This document shows positions 26,869 to 35,224 of a DNA stretch of 64,000 bases, piece after piece. Where the stretch lies: contig NZ_JNIR01000001.1 of NCBI RefSeq assembly GCF_000702605.1, forward strand, positions 920,501 to 984,500, read 5' to 3'. This stretch comes from Exiguobacterium acetylicum DSM 20416 (GTDB taxonomy: Bacteria > Bacillota > Bacilli > Exiguobacteriales > Exiguobacteriaceae). Within the stretch, counting starts at the first letter, position 1. Each line of letters begins with the position of its first letter. Under the pieces are notes generated by a model. That model saw only the letters and a list, made by a program, of their open reading frames with translations. It searched no databases and was not told the DNA's origin. Both the position numbers and the translations under genes were made by a program.

Positions 26869-27195
26869 ATGAAAAACGAAGTTACAACGATTCTCTTCGA
26901 GTATCTTGCAGGAGAAGGCGACATATTGAATGAACAAGCTATCACTATACAAGAAGCTGAGAAACAATTCTATGAAATCTTAATGAGTGGTAGCAACTTG
27001 GTATTAGCAGATGGGAACAGGTTAATAAATAGACGGAAACGATTATGGGGAGTCCTCAAAAAAAGGGTACGAAGAACTTCCTCATGGACTACAAGTAGAC
27101 CTTCGATGGAATCGGGAAAAAGAACAGGTTGTTTTTCGTATTGTACTTCAGTGTCGTTATGGAACAGGAACAAAAAAACGTTATCCTTCGGATGA
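26869..27195 (+). pseudogene. 5-prime fragment of mcrB, out of frame with the rest
   Basis: The frame begins with a good ribosome site (GGAAGGAG) and reads MKNEVTTILFEYLAGEGDIL up to about residue 53. A one-base shift between 27028 and 27064 then moves the sense reading into the next frame, where GYEELPHGLQVDLRWNREK and RIVLQCRYGTGTKKRYPSD continue straight into the AAA+ part. The candidate slip site A7 is at 27058-27064. After the shift the original frame gives meaningless arginine/serine-rich sequence. Confidence 0.65.
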
Positions 27196-27226
27196 AGATT
27201 TAATCCGACATAGTCGGCTTTTAAGC

Positions 27227-28996
27227 TTGCCTTATCTTAATGAGGATGGATTCCAATATGAATCACAGTCAGAAGTTGAACATCCGGATACGTTAAAAAA
27301 ACAAGTTGAACATGAGCCAAGTAAGAACATAGAGTTAGTTTTCATCCATAATATAGATGTTCGTACAAAGAATAAGAATAAAGAACTGACTCATATATTA
27401 TACGAAGCAATTCAACGAATGATACCTAAATATGAAGCAATTCTAGAAACTGCTCCTGCTATAACTGAGGAGCAAGCACCAGCTTCAGTTGACCATGTTA
27501 AAGGAGGAGTAATAGTGCATCCTAAGAATATGATATTACAAGGTCCACCAGGAACGGGCAAAACCTATCATACGGTCTTATACGCCGTCGCCATCATTGA
27601 AGGGAAGTCTATTGATGAAATTCAGAAGGATGGATATCCGGAAGTAAAGAGAAGATACGCAAAATATCGAGACGAGAATCGAATCGCCTTTACGACATTC
27701 CACCAGTCATATGGATACGAAGAGTTTATCGAAGGCATCAAACCAGTCGTAGTAGCTGATCAGAACGAGATTGGGTTTAACATCGAGTCTGGTATTTTTA
27801 AGGAGTTTTGTGATCTTGCTGCTGACGGACGACGATTTGGTGGATATGACGTTTCAATTGATAGTGAGGCACGTATTTGGAAGGTTTCTCTTGGAGGATC
27901 AGGGGGTCATCCGCTCAAGAAAGTTTGCTTTGATAAAGATATCATGCGGATTGGGTGGGATCAATATGGAGAAGAGCCCTTCAAAAGTACGGTCTCCATG
28001 AATCCTTCTGAGCGAAGTGTTTTAACATATTTTTACGAAACGATGAAAATGGGCGATATTGTTCTATCATTGAAAGACGAACGGCATATTGATGGTATTG
28101 GAATTATTGAAGGGGAAGCCGAGTGGTTGGAAGATGAAGATCACTACAAACGTAGCCGGAAAGTAAACTGGCTTGCTAAACATATCTCACTTGATATACA
28201 TGAGATGAATATGCGGAAAAATTTGACACGGAAGACCGTGTATCCTTTAGATCGTCTGTCTGTCTCGCAAGTAGAACGCATGCTTGAAAGTGAATACGGT
28301 ATCTCGAATGTAAACGTTCAAAGCGAAAAACCGTATGTGTTCATCGTCGATGAAATTAACCGCGGGAATATTTCAAAGATTCTAGGAGAATTGATTACGC
28401 TCATTGAACCGTCAAAACGACTTGGAGAAATGGAAGAGACGCTTGTTAAGCTCCCATACTCTAAAAAGGAGTTTGGTGTTCCGAGTAACATCTATATTAT
28501 CGGAACGATGAACACGGCTGATCGTTCTATTGCGTTATTGGACACTGCGTTGCGGAGACGCTTCCAATTCATCGAAATGGCTCCAGATCCGCGGACACTT
28601 CGAGGTATTTCTATCAAAGGTGTACATTTAGAATATGTCCTCGATATTATGAATCGCCGGATTGCAGCACTATATGATCGAGATCATATGATCGGTCATG
28701 CCTATTTCACGTCACTATCATCTAGTGACGACATAAGTGCATTGCAGCAAATCTTCTTAAAATCAATTATTCCTCTATTGCAAGAGTACTTTTTTGATAA
28801 TGTTGAAAAAATAAACGCTATATTCGGAAATGATAAGACTTATCCAATTCTCATTCAAGATGTGCCAGCCTTTGGATTGTTCGACTCCTCAATTGATCCA
28901 AATGACTTAGAGACAAGCTATCGTATCAATTATGCCATTCTTGCTCAACCTGAGACATATCAAGCGATCTATGGGAATCAATATGCAAACGTATGA
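27227..28996 (+). CDS. mcrB: McrB-like AAA+ GTPase with inserted EVE/PUA-like domain
   Basis: The motor subunit of a type IV, modification-dependent restriction system. Walker A is ILQGPPGTGKTYHT near residue 105 and Walker B with the McrB signature is IVDEINRGN near residue 375, followed by IIGTMNTADRS and the RRRFQFIEM arginine motif. Between them, residues about 215-345 form an inserted module (ARIWKVSLGGSGG, RIGWDQYG, MGDIVLSLKDERHIDGIG, KVNWLAKH) with the look of an EVE/PUA-type modified-base reader. The frame is open well upstream of the TTG at 27227 and joins the 5-prime fragment after a one-base correction, giving a protein of roughly 708 aa. As written, only the truncated protein could be made. 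The stop overlaps mcrC by 14 bp. Confidence 0.85.
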   Translation: MPYLNEDGFQYESQSEVEHPDTLKKQVEHEPSKNIELVFIHNIDVRTKNKNKELTHILYEAIQRMIPKYEAILETAPAITEEQAPASVDHVKGGVIVHPKNMILQGPPGTGKTYHTVLYAVAIIEGKSIDEIQKDGYPEVKRRYAKYRDENRIAFTTFHQSYGYEEFIEGIKPVVVADQNEIGFNIESGIFKEFCDLAADGRRFGGYDVSIDSEARIWKVSLGGSGGHPLKKVCFDKDIMRIGWDQYGEEPFKSTVSMNPSERSVLTYFYETMKMGDIVLSLKDERHIDGIGIIEGEAEWLEDEDHYKRSRKVNWLAKHISLDIHEMNMRKNLTRKTVYPLDRLSVSQVERMLESEYGISNVNVQSEKPYVFIVDEINRGNISKILGELITLIEPSKRLGEMEETLVKLPYSKKEFGVPSNIYIIGTMNTADRSIALLDTALRRRFQFIEMAPDPRTLRGISIKGVHLEYVLDIMNRRIAALYDRDHMIGHAYFTSLSSSDDISALQQIFLKSIIPLLQEYFFDNVEKINAIFGNDKTYPILIQDVPAFGLFDSSIDPNDLETSYRINYAILAQPETYQAIYGNQYANV

Positions 28997-29123
28997 CGTT
29001 ATTGAGGTAATGGAATATGAAGACATCATGTGTACAGGACCACGTCGAAATGTCGATAAAAAAACCTTTAAGGAACTAGAAAGTCTCATGCTCGAACTAT
29101 CGGAAGAGGGGGGGATGGATTAG
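28983..29123 (+). pseudogene. 5-prime fragment of mcrC, out of frame with the rest
   Basis: Starts inside the end of mcrB and reads MQTYDVIEVMEYEDIM to LMLELSEEGG, then stops three codons past a G7 tract (29108-29114). Adding one G restores the frame as EEGGDGLDFLTLSSRKG, running into the McrC body. The alternative frame is not protein-like before the G tract, which pins the slip to or very near it. Confidence 0.65.
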
Positions 29124-29128
29124 ATTTC

Positions 29129-30259
29129 TTGACGCTATCTTCAAGGAAAGGTGTCGGAAAAGTGATTCGCGCTAGGAATTATGTTGGTGTCTTACAGATG
29201 CCAAGCGGCAGACAACTTCAAATCCTTCCAAAAATTGATGCAACAAACGCAGATGCTCGCACAGCGATGCTTAAAATGCTGAAAACGTTACGTACATTCC
29301 CGAGTAAATCTTTTGATGCAACGGAACTGGGAAGCTCGAAAATGCCAATGTTTGAAGTCTACATAAGTCTTTTTCTTCGCGAAGTGTCTAAGGTAGTCAA
29401 AAGAGGATTGAAGTCCGACTATCGCACGAAAGAAGAAAATGTACGCTTTTATAAAGGGAAGATGAACTTTGCGCGTCAGCTTACCATCAACCATGTCCAT
29501 AAAGAACGATTTTATGTTGCGTTTGATGAATACAGCATCGATTGTCCAGAGAATCGAATTCTAAAAAAAACATTGATAAAGGCTATGCTGATAGCATTAG
29601 ATCCAAGGAATCGTCACGAGGCACGTCGTCTCTTACATCATTTTGATGGTGTTAGGGAGAGTCACACGCTTGATCAAGAGTTCGCGAGTATTACTGAAAA
29701 TCGAAAGAATGGATATTATACAAATTGCTTAGAATGGTCGCGACTCTTACTAAATGACTTCAACATCTCCAATTTGGTTGGTCATACGCGGACTCAGTCT
29801 CTCCTTTTTTCAATGAATCAGTTGTTTGAAAGTTACGTCGGAAGACTCATCGAACGTCATACTGGAGAAGGCTGGGAAGTATCACTTAAGAAGCCGACAA
29901 AGTATCTATTCGATAGCGGATCGTTTAGACTCGTTCCAGACATCGTTATGAAGTATATATGTCCTGTCGATAAAATAGCAAAGACACGAATCATTGATAT
30001 GAAATGGAAGGTTCTTAATCCTAAGGTAAATAATTTGGGGATTTCACAATCAGATATGTATCAGATGTTTGCATATGCTAAGAAGTACGCGAGTAAACAA
30101 GTAATTGTCATATATCCACTCGTTGAGAGCTTCGCTGCTGATCAGAGAATATTTCGCTACATGAGTGAGGGTATTGCAGTGTATATTTATCTACTGGATT
30201 GTGTAAACGGAGAAAAAGATTTGATGCGATTTCTTGAAGATCCAGAGCGTCAGATATAG
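29129..30259 (+). CDS. mcrC: McrC-like nuclease subunit
   Basis: The nuclease partner of McrB. The N-terminal part has IRARNYVGVLQMPSGRQLQILPKID, the usual McrC start region, and FYKGKMNFARQL. The PD-(D/E)XK nuclease core is at the C-terminus: FRLVPDIVMKYI, then IIDMKWKVL, then SDMYQMFAYAKKY, as in McrC. The body is 376 aa from a TTG with no ribosome site; the true start is at 28983, upstream of a one-base slip. The 380 bp after it hold only the fragment at 30378. Confidence 0.85.
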   Translation: MTLSSRKGVGKVIRARNYVGVLQMPSGRQLQILPKIDATNADARTAMLKMLKTLRTFPSKSFDATELGSSKMPMFEVYISLFLREVSKVVKRGLKSDYRTKEENVRFYKGKMNFARQLTINHVHKERFYVAFDEYSIDCPENRILKKTLIKAMLIALDPRNRHEARRLLHHFDGVRESHTLDQEFASITENRKNGYYTNCLEWSRLLLNDFNISNLVGHTRTQSLLFSMNQLFESYVGRLIERHTGEGWEVSLKKPTKYLFDSGSFRLVPDIVMKYICPVDKIAKTRIIDMKWKVLNPKVNNLGISQSDMYQMFAYAKKYASKQVIVIYPLVESFAADQRIFRYMSEGIAVYIYLLDCVNGEKDLMRFLEDPERQI

Positions 30260-30377
30260 TACGTCTTGTATCGATATCCATGATTAGACACTATGAAGTT
30301 GTCGAGGGAAGGTTCACAAGGTGTTCAATTGAGTCATCAATTATGAAGAAAAAAAGAATACATAGGATTAGTTAGCG

Positions 30378-30602
30378 GTGTTATACCGCATCTTATATGC
30401 ATCAAACCATAGTGATCCAAAAGCAGAGATACTTGATTATCATTTCGTATTAGCTATTGGATATGAGCATACTTCGTATGGTGCTTATTTTGTTATTAAT
30501 AATCCTGATAATTGTGCAGATAGTAAAGATAATCATTGGTATAAATGGAACACTTACAATTATTATCTGACGATGATTTGTGCTAACTATAATAGCCGTT
30601 AA
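30378..30602 (+). pseudogene. C-terminal fragment of a C39-like peptidase
   Basis: A 74-codon frame opening at a GTG without a ribosome site. It contains YHFVLAIGYEH and YFVINNPDN, the His and Asn/Asp region of C39-like cysteine peptidases, but the catalytic-cysteine half is missing and a stop lies just upstream. It is therefore a truncated remnant. Confidence 0.45.
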
Positions 30603-30641
30603 TAATAATTTAATAATGAACTGAAATGGAGTGCACCCATC

Positions 30642-31151
30642 ATGAATTCTAATAAAAATCCAGAAGTAACATTAATAGTACTACTAATCATATCTGGTTT
30701 TCTATTTTATTTCGGGAATCAGATGACTGTTGCTCCTGGAAGTAGTAGTGGGAATGGTAATTTAGCGATTCTTGCTATGATTGCACTTATTTTCATTATT
30801 CCTATTTTTATTTTTTTCTTAATGAATACTCTAAAGAATCTAAGATTAAAATTGGGCTACTTAGGAACTTTGATAATACTTTCTTTGTCGTAGATGATTA
30901 TTGGATTCTTGTATCAATCAAATGAGTATTCAAAATACAAAAACTTGGTTAAAGAGATAGTATTAGCTAAAGGCGTGACTAAAGATTTGGATTATATAGA
31001 TAGCATAACCAGTGGCATTTTTTCTCCTTTTATGAATTCACAGTTCTTCAATTTAAATACGTATGTCATGTTTGTCTGTTTCGTGATTTTTGTAAGTAGC
31101 ATGATTATTTTATATTTTAAAAAAGAAGAACGCGGCGACCGCGGTATTTAA
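30642..31151 (+). pseudogene. Membrane protein gene interrupted by an in-frame TAG
   Basis: The frame from ATG 30642 (ATGGAG upstream) encodes two clear transmembrane segments and enters a third (LGYLGTLIILSLS) when a TAG occurs at 30891-30893. The very next codon is ATG and the same frame continues to 31151 with a soluble part and a further membrane segment ending in ILYFKKEERGDRG. Removing the stop gives one 169-codon membrane protein. No family recognised. Confidence 0.55.
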
Positions 31152-31179
31152 ACGATGGTTTCGATCGATGGTAAATCTT

Positions 31180-31214
31180 AAGACTCAATCTCCGGAAGCT
31201 AGAGATTGAGTCTT
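31180..31214 (+). terminator. Rho-independent terminator
   Basis: Perfect 13-bp stem AAGACTCAATCTC / GAGATTGAGTCTT with a 9-nt loop, 29 bp after the membrane gene. Confidence 0.8.
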
Positions 31215-31326
31215 TCATTTTGAAGGACGAATGAGAGTATTCTAGGAATCGTCTATCATAAATTTATAACGATTCCTTAGCCTAGCTAAATTATCATCTT
31301 CTTAAAAAGTCATGGGAAACCCCATT

Positions 31327-31356
31327 AAATAACTTAATGACAAATAACTTAATGAC
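31327..31356. repeat. 15-bp perfect tandem duplication
   Basis: AAATAACTTAATGAC occurs twice back to back (31327-31341 and 31342-31356) directly before a long hairpin. It could be an iterated binding site or a slippage product. Confidence 0.6.
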
Positions 31357-31360
31357 GTTT

Positions 31361-31418
31361 GTGTAGAAAAAGGCGTATACATATTTCTATATCGAAATGT
31401 ATACGTCTTTTTCTACAC
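31361..31418. terminator. Long 22-bp stem hairpin
   Basis: The arms at 31361-31382 and 31397-31418 pair over 22 bp with one G-T, enclosing a 14-nt loop; the arms contain runs of A/T next to the stem ends, giving terminator character on both strands. No gene is seen from 31419 to 31610, an AT-rich stretch. Confidence 0.6.
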
Positions 31419-31610
31419 TCTTTAAATCTATTTTTACGAACATAATCGTTGATAAAATAGGTAGATGAAGAGATGTGTTCCTTGGTTGATTTTCATATTT
31501 TGTCAAATAGGATCAATTACTGCACCTGATCAGACAGATACACATGTACGAAAGAACCATAAAAAATAAAAAAATTATATATAATTACTCATATATGTAA
31601 TCTAGTCACC

Positions 31611-31880
31611 TTATTTATAGATATCCTGACGGTGCCCAATTTCAAAGATCAAGATGACGACTTTTCAATCTTGAATGTTAGTAATCAGACGGTAATCACC
31701 GATGCAATACAGCCATTTGCCAAAGCGATTCGAGTCGAGACCTTTACCATGACGACGCGGATCATCCATCCCGACCAGATTCTTCTTGATCCAGGACATG
31801 ATGATCCGCGCTTGTGAGGGCTCCATTTTCTTAAGAGATTTTTGAGCCCAATGCTCAAACTCTGCTGTATATGCTGTCAT
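31611..31880 (-). pseudogene. RelE/ParE-type toxin with premature TGA
   Basis: The N-terminal 71 residues show a RelE-superfamily toxin: ARIIMSWIKKNLVGMDDPRRHG and YCIGDYRLITNIQD. A TGA at 31665-31667 then stops translation, but the same frame continues with KVVILIFEIGHRQDIYK and a normal TAA, exactly the C-terminal strand expected of this family (IQDD-KVVIL...GHR..IY). The missing segment normally carries catalytic residues, so the toxin is probably inactive unless the stop is read through. It overlaps the antitoxin gene by ATGA. Confidence 0.75.
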
Positions 31881-32101
31881 TCTAAATCAAGTTCCTTCAT
31901 CACGTCGTCGAAAGAGATAGATTCTGATTTTTTACGATATGTTGCCATGAGATCATGGTAGAATTGTAAATCGATTTCTCCTTCGATACGGTCGATGACG
32001 ATATCGCGAACGAGTGAAGAAATCGTGATGTTATTTGCCTTTGCATATTCTTTTATGAGTCGTGCATCCTGATCATCCAAACGTATGGAAATGGTGCTCA
32101 T
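31877..32101 (-). CDS. RelB/DinJ-type ribbon-helix-helix antitoxin
   Basis: A 74-aa protein starting STISIRLDDQDARLIKEYA, a ribbon-helix-helix DNA-binding fold, with a C-terminal toxin-binding tail (SFDDVMKELDLE). The start at 32101 has GAGGAG 9 nt upstream; an ATG at 32110 abuts the site. It is followed directly by the toxin gene with a 4-bp overlap. Autorepression through the palindrome just upstream is likely. Confidence 0.8.
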   Translation of the reverse strand: MSTISIRLDDQDARLIKEYAKANNITISSLVRDIVIDRIEGEIDLQFYHDLMATYRKKSESISFDDVMKELDLE

Positions 32102-32115
32102 GATTATCATCTCCT

Positions 32116-32136
32116 CTGTATTATATTGTAATACAG
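32116..32136. promoter_or_regulatory. Palindromic operator of the toxin-antitoxin operon
   Basis: CTGTATTA, a 5-bp spacer, then TAATACAG, a perfect inverted repeat 15 bp upstream of the antitoxin start. This is the expected position for binding by a ribbon-helix-helix antitoxin. Confidence 0.5.
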
Positions 32137-32343
32137 ATTAAGCTTTACACATCATGAATGGGAAGAATTTAAAAGTATAAATCATATCTCTCACTACAAG
32201 AGTTTAAGTTACAAAATTTGAACAATCACCATCATTGTAGAAATTGTAATGACTGCTAAAGGATAAACAACAACTACTTGTGTTGCATAATAGGAAATTA
32301 TTATATCCGATTTAGTTTTCCTTAGGCGTAGCTTTACGTTATT

Positions 32344-32895
32344 TTATTTTTCTGCCTCTACTTCATACCTCTCTAAAAATTCATCAACAGAGACTTTTTC
32401 ATTTACTTCACTCGTTGATTTACTCGAGGAAATGGTGTGAGATGATCCTTTTAAATCATCTGGACTCGATTGAATTTCAAGCACTAATGTATCACCTAAA
32501 CCCGTTTCAAGCCCACTCTTGAAGTTAAAAGTTCGTGTTACATAAGCTTCAGCATAATTTCGTTGATTTTCGGAGTACACTTTTACGTTAGAAATTTTAT
32601 AACTAAATGAATGTAACTGTTGTTTATCCATTTTTGTACTAGATAGAAAAATTAATACAGCCTCGTCGCGTGAAGATAATCTGGATTGATTGGTGTGTGC
32701 TAACGGCGTATTGTTTAAAAAATCCGCTTTTTGTTGCTCCAGGACTTTCGTGAAAAAAGTGAAGGCTTGCTCCTTTGAAATGGTGCTTTCAGATTTTTCC
32801 TGTGAAATATTAGAAGTCGCTATTGCGTTACTTATCAAAAAACCAGAAGATAGAAGTACACCTAAAGAGAGTGATAATAAAATAGTTTTCTTCAA
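32344..32895 (-). CDS. Secreted protein, unknown
   Basis: A 183-aa protein with an N-terminal signal sequence (KKTILLSLSLGVLLSSGFLI, then NAIA) and a soluble extracytoplasmic part. The start is TTG at 32895, with AGAGG 8 nt upstream; the longer frame to 33057 would overlap the divergent gene. The mature part has a helix-rich start (KEQAFTFFTKVLEQQKADFL) and a serine-rich stretch near the end. No family recognised. Confidence 0.58.
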   Translation of the reverse strand: MKKTILLSLSLGVLLSSGFLISNAIATSNISQEKSESTISKEQAFTFFTKVLEQQKADFLNNTPLAHTNQSRLSSRDEAVLIFLSSTKMDKQQLHSFSYKISNVKVYSENQRNYAEAYVTRTFNFKSGLETGLGDTLVLEIQSSPDDLKGSSHTISSSKSTSEVNEKVSVDEFLERYEVEAEK

Positions 32896-32971
32896 TATCA
32901 AAACCTCTTTCTGTTGTATGGATAATGTTACTATATAACAAAAAAAGCCAATAAAGGAAAGGTTGAAAAAG

Positions 32972-33304
32972 ATGGGTAAATCGAATTCTAAGAAAAAGAA
33001 CAGAAAGAAAATAGTCCTGATATGTTTCGGAACGCTAGCCATCATCGTACTACTCATGCCGATCCTATCACCGGTTCTGTTTACGGATGCTTCGCCGAGA
33101 GGTGCTCTAAGACACGAACTTTATAAAGAAGGCTATTTCTATCAAAGTTACTTTGCAATCATTACGGAACAAGATCCGCAAGCGGAGCGTTACAACATGT
33201 TTTGGTTTGATTGGAAAAGTGAAACGGGCGGAACTCCTTTTGTCTGTTATTCGAAGAAAGTGAGTGAAGAAAAGTACGCGGTCTCTTGTGGTACAGGTCC
33301 ATGA
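32972..33304 (+). CDS. Membrane-anchored small protein, unknown
   Basis: A 110-aa protein with a strongly basic N-terminus (KSNSKKKNRKK), one transmembrane segment (residues 14-36) and an extracytoplasmic domain with two cysteines (FVCYSKK, VSCGTG) that could form a disulfide. AAAGG lies about 9 nt before ATG 32972. No family recognised. A terminator follows at 33360. Confidence 0.52.
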   Translation: MGKSNSKKKNRKKIVLICFGTLAIIVLLMPILSPVLFTDASPRGALRHELYKEGYFYQSYFAIITEQDPQAERYNMFWFDWKSETGGTPFVCYSKKVSEEKYAVSCGTGP

Positions 33305-33359
33305 CCTGATTTTTCGGATAAGAATCTTACATAAGAAAAGTGAATACATCATGCGAAAT

Positions 33360-33410
33360 AGGAGTGCAGGCTGGTGCGATGGATGCGTACATAGTTTTGC
33401 ACTCCTTTTG
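33360..33410 (+). terminator. Terminator-like hairpin with long loop
   Basis: AGGAGTGCA (33360-33368) pairs perfectly with TGCACTCCT (33398-33406), followed by TTT. The long 29-nt loop makes it weaker. Confidence 0.5.
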
Positions 33411-33554
33411 TAAAAAAGAAGATATAAAAGAAAAAATCATACATAGAAAATTTTTCAATGAAACTTAATAAAGGAAAATATCGTAATTATTAGTTGTATA
33501 ATAACTTCATGAAACAAACATATTCAAAGAATACAAGTGTCGGAGGAGACGTTG

Positions 33555-33812
33555 ATGGTGGTACCGTTTCTTGGACTTGGTGTCGGGATGTTCTTGTTGA
33601 CGTTAGGCATCTATTTCATCCGCTCAAAGCATGCGAAAAAGACACCGTTAGCGGGACACGGGGATAGCGTCGACACGGTAGATTCATTCGTACTCAGTAT
33701 CATTCTGTCAATTGGCGTCATCCTATTTTGTTCGTTGACCGTCAGACATTACGGTTACATCTGTGTCTTAGGTGGACTGTTCATACTATACACTGTCAGC
33801 GCAGCATGGTGA
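33555..33812 (+). CDS. Small membrane protein, unknown
   Basis: An 85-aa protein with three hydrophobic segments (residues 1-20, 44-63, 67-84). GGAGGAG lies 7 nt before ATG 33555; an upstream GTG at 33537 would overlap the ribosome site. It is followed 43 bp later by the interrupted WGR-like gene. No family recognised. Confidence 0.55.
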   Translation: MVVPFLGLGVGMFLLTLGIYFIRSKHAKKTPLAGHGDSVDTVDSFVLSIILSIGVILFCSLTVRHYGYICVLGGLFILYTVSAAW

Positions 33813-33855
33813 GACCCATAGGAATGTAGAAGGTAAGATAAAAGGAGCACAAATC

Positions 33856-34164
33856 ATGATTCAATTAGTAAAACAAATCGGCGATCGTGTGCATCACATC
33901 GTCTTTCACCAAGAGGGGCGCACTTTATTCTGCCGGGAAGGTGTTGCCCAAAAAGAGCAGGCAATCGATAGCGAGGATATGATGGAAACGAATGAAGAGT
34001 CCGCAACGAAGCGGATTGTTTTCAAGAATCCGTTCCTCGCTTATCGTTAGAAAAAAACATGGATACGTGAAAAATTAGACGATGGCTACATCCGTTCACC
34101 TTTTGCTTTGTATAAAGAAATGGATTTTCGAACCGACAGACGCATCATAAGTTGCGTATTTTAA
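33856..34164 (+). pseudogene. WGR-like protein gene interrupted by an in-frame TAG
   Basis: The frame starts at 33856 with AAAGGAG upstream and encodes the WGR-like N-terminus seen in the immunity array (VFHQEGRTLFCREGVA). A TAG at 34048-34050 stops it after 64 codons, but the same frame continues as TWIREKLDDGYIRSP, which is exactly the helix ending in a GY motif found in the paralogues (EKEKDGY, EKQAEGY). The domain is thus split by one nonsense codon. The sense reading ends at 34164. Confidence 0.6.
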
Positions 34165-34499
34165 GCGTTCTATTGATCTTGTTGAGTGGATTACTGACGC
34201 TGACAGGTAGCTTACCGATTCCAGGATATGTGACATTCGTTGTTCTGACTCTGTTCTGGCCGCGTGATCTCGAAAGAAAATCAGCACGTGCTCGCTTCTA
34301 TCGTTGGTCTGGTGGACTCTTCTTATTCGCCTTAGCGGGCTCATCAAAAAACTATCTATCACCAATCAATCTCTCGATTAACGGAGCGGTCTATCTCATC
34401 TCAGGATTTATTCTCCTGTTGTATGCGTCAGAACAATTACAGGAACTTGCGACGAAAGGAATCACATATCATGACGAATCAACAAACGAAGGTGATTGA
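34152..34499 (+). CDS. Membrane protein, unknown
   Basis: A 115-aa frame from TTG 34152 with three hydrophobic segments (residues 3-17, 25-36, 78-92) and an acidic tail. There is no convincing ribosome site, but it overlaps the readable end of the previous gene and the start of the next, as in coupled operons. It could start later; no family recognised. Confidence 0.4.
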   Translation: MRILSVLLILLSGLLTLTGSLPIPGYVTFVVLTLFWPRDLERKSARARFYRWSGGLFLFALAGSSKNYLSPINLSINGAVYLISGFILLLYASEQLQELATKGITYHDESTNEGD

Positions 34500-35157
34500 A
34501 CTCAAGCGCGACAATGGTCAAGCGACCGACTATTGGGTCAGTTACCGGATGGGGCGCACGCTGTATCAGGTATCCGTGCAAGAGCAAGCGGATGGTCAAA
34601 CGGATGAAGGGGAGGTCGTCAAAGAACGTTTTCCGTTTTATTTCGGGATGAAGAAACGAATGCTTGAGTTAGCGGAAGCGAAAGAAGCACTTGGTTTTCG
34701 ACCGTTGACTGAAGCGGAGAAAGCAGCGCCCGTCATCGAGGAAGAGGAAGCGCAGCTCGATCCTGCTTTCTTTAAGCCTGCGATCCGATACGCTTGGTTG
34801 ATGCTCGGTCTCGGCATTCTTCTTTTCCTTCTTCCTTCGCCAATCTTGAACGGACTCGCGTTTGGGCTTGGCTTATACATCTGGTATGAGACGTTCGGAC
34901 AGCCGGGAATGCCGCGCAGCTATCAAAGATATTTCCACGGGATGCTCGCGGGATTGACGATCTTACAGGTACTATCAGCGTTAGAGTTCGAGCGCGTCGC
35001 GCAACCGTACTATGCGACGAATTGTGTGATTTCCGCGATTGTACTAGTGCTGCTCGTCGTTCAGCACCGCTTGAAAGAGACCGATCAAATCGGTCAGGAG
35101 GAAAGTATTCGGGTTAGGAAAATGAAAGACATCGATCTCGATCATTTAGATGATTGA
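34471..35157 (+). CDS. WGR-like N-terminal domain fused to a membrane domain
   Basis: A 228-aa protein. Residues 1-90 hold the WGR-like module (YWVSYRMGRTLYQVSVQ, helix near LAEAKEALGF). Residues 100-205 contain four hydrophobic segments starting IRYAWLMLGLGILLFLLPSP. This matches the architecture of the gene at 19957, 14 kb away. AAAGGA precedes ATG 34471, which overlaps the previous frame by 29 bp. Role unknown. Confidence 0.6.
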   Translation: MTNQQTKVIELKRDNGQATDYWVSYRMGRTLYQVSVQEQADGQTDEGEVVKERFPFYFGMKKRMLELAEAKEALGFRPLTEAEKAAPVIEEEEAQLDPAFFKPAIRYAWLMLGLGILLFLLPSPILNGLAFGLGLYIWYETFGQPGMPRSYQRYFHGMLAGLTILQVLSALEFERVAQPYYATNCVISAIVLVLLVVQHRLKETDQIGQEESIRVRKMKDIDLDHLDD

Positions 35158-35188
35158 ACACGAGTAAATAGGAATCGTTGGATGAACG

Positions 35189-35216
35189 AAAGCAGGCAGA
35201 GATTCGCCTGCTTTTT
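35189..35216 (+). terminator. Rho-independent terminator
   Basis: Perfect 9-bp stem AAAGCAGGC / GCCTGCTTT with an 8-nt loop, then TTT, 32 bp after the stop at 35157. Confidence 0.85.
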
Positions 35217-35224
35217 TCTTTGTG

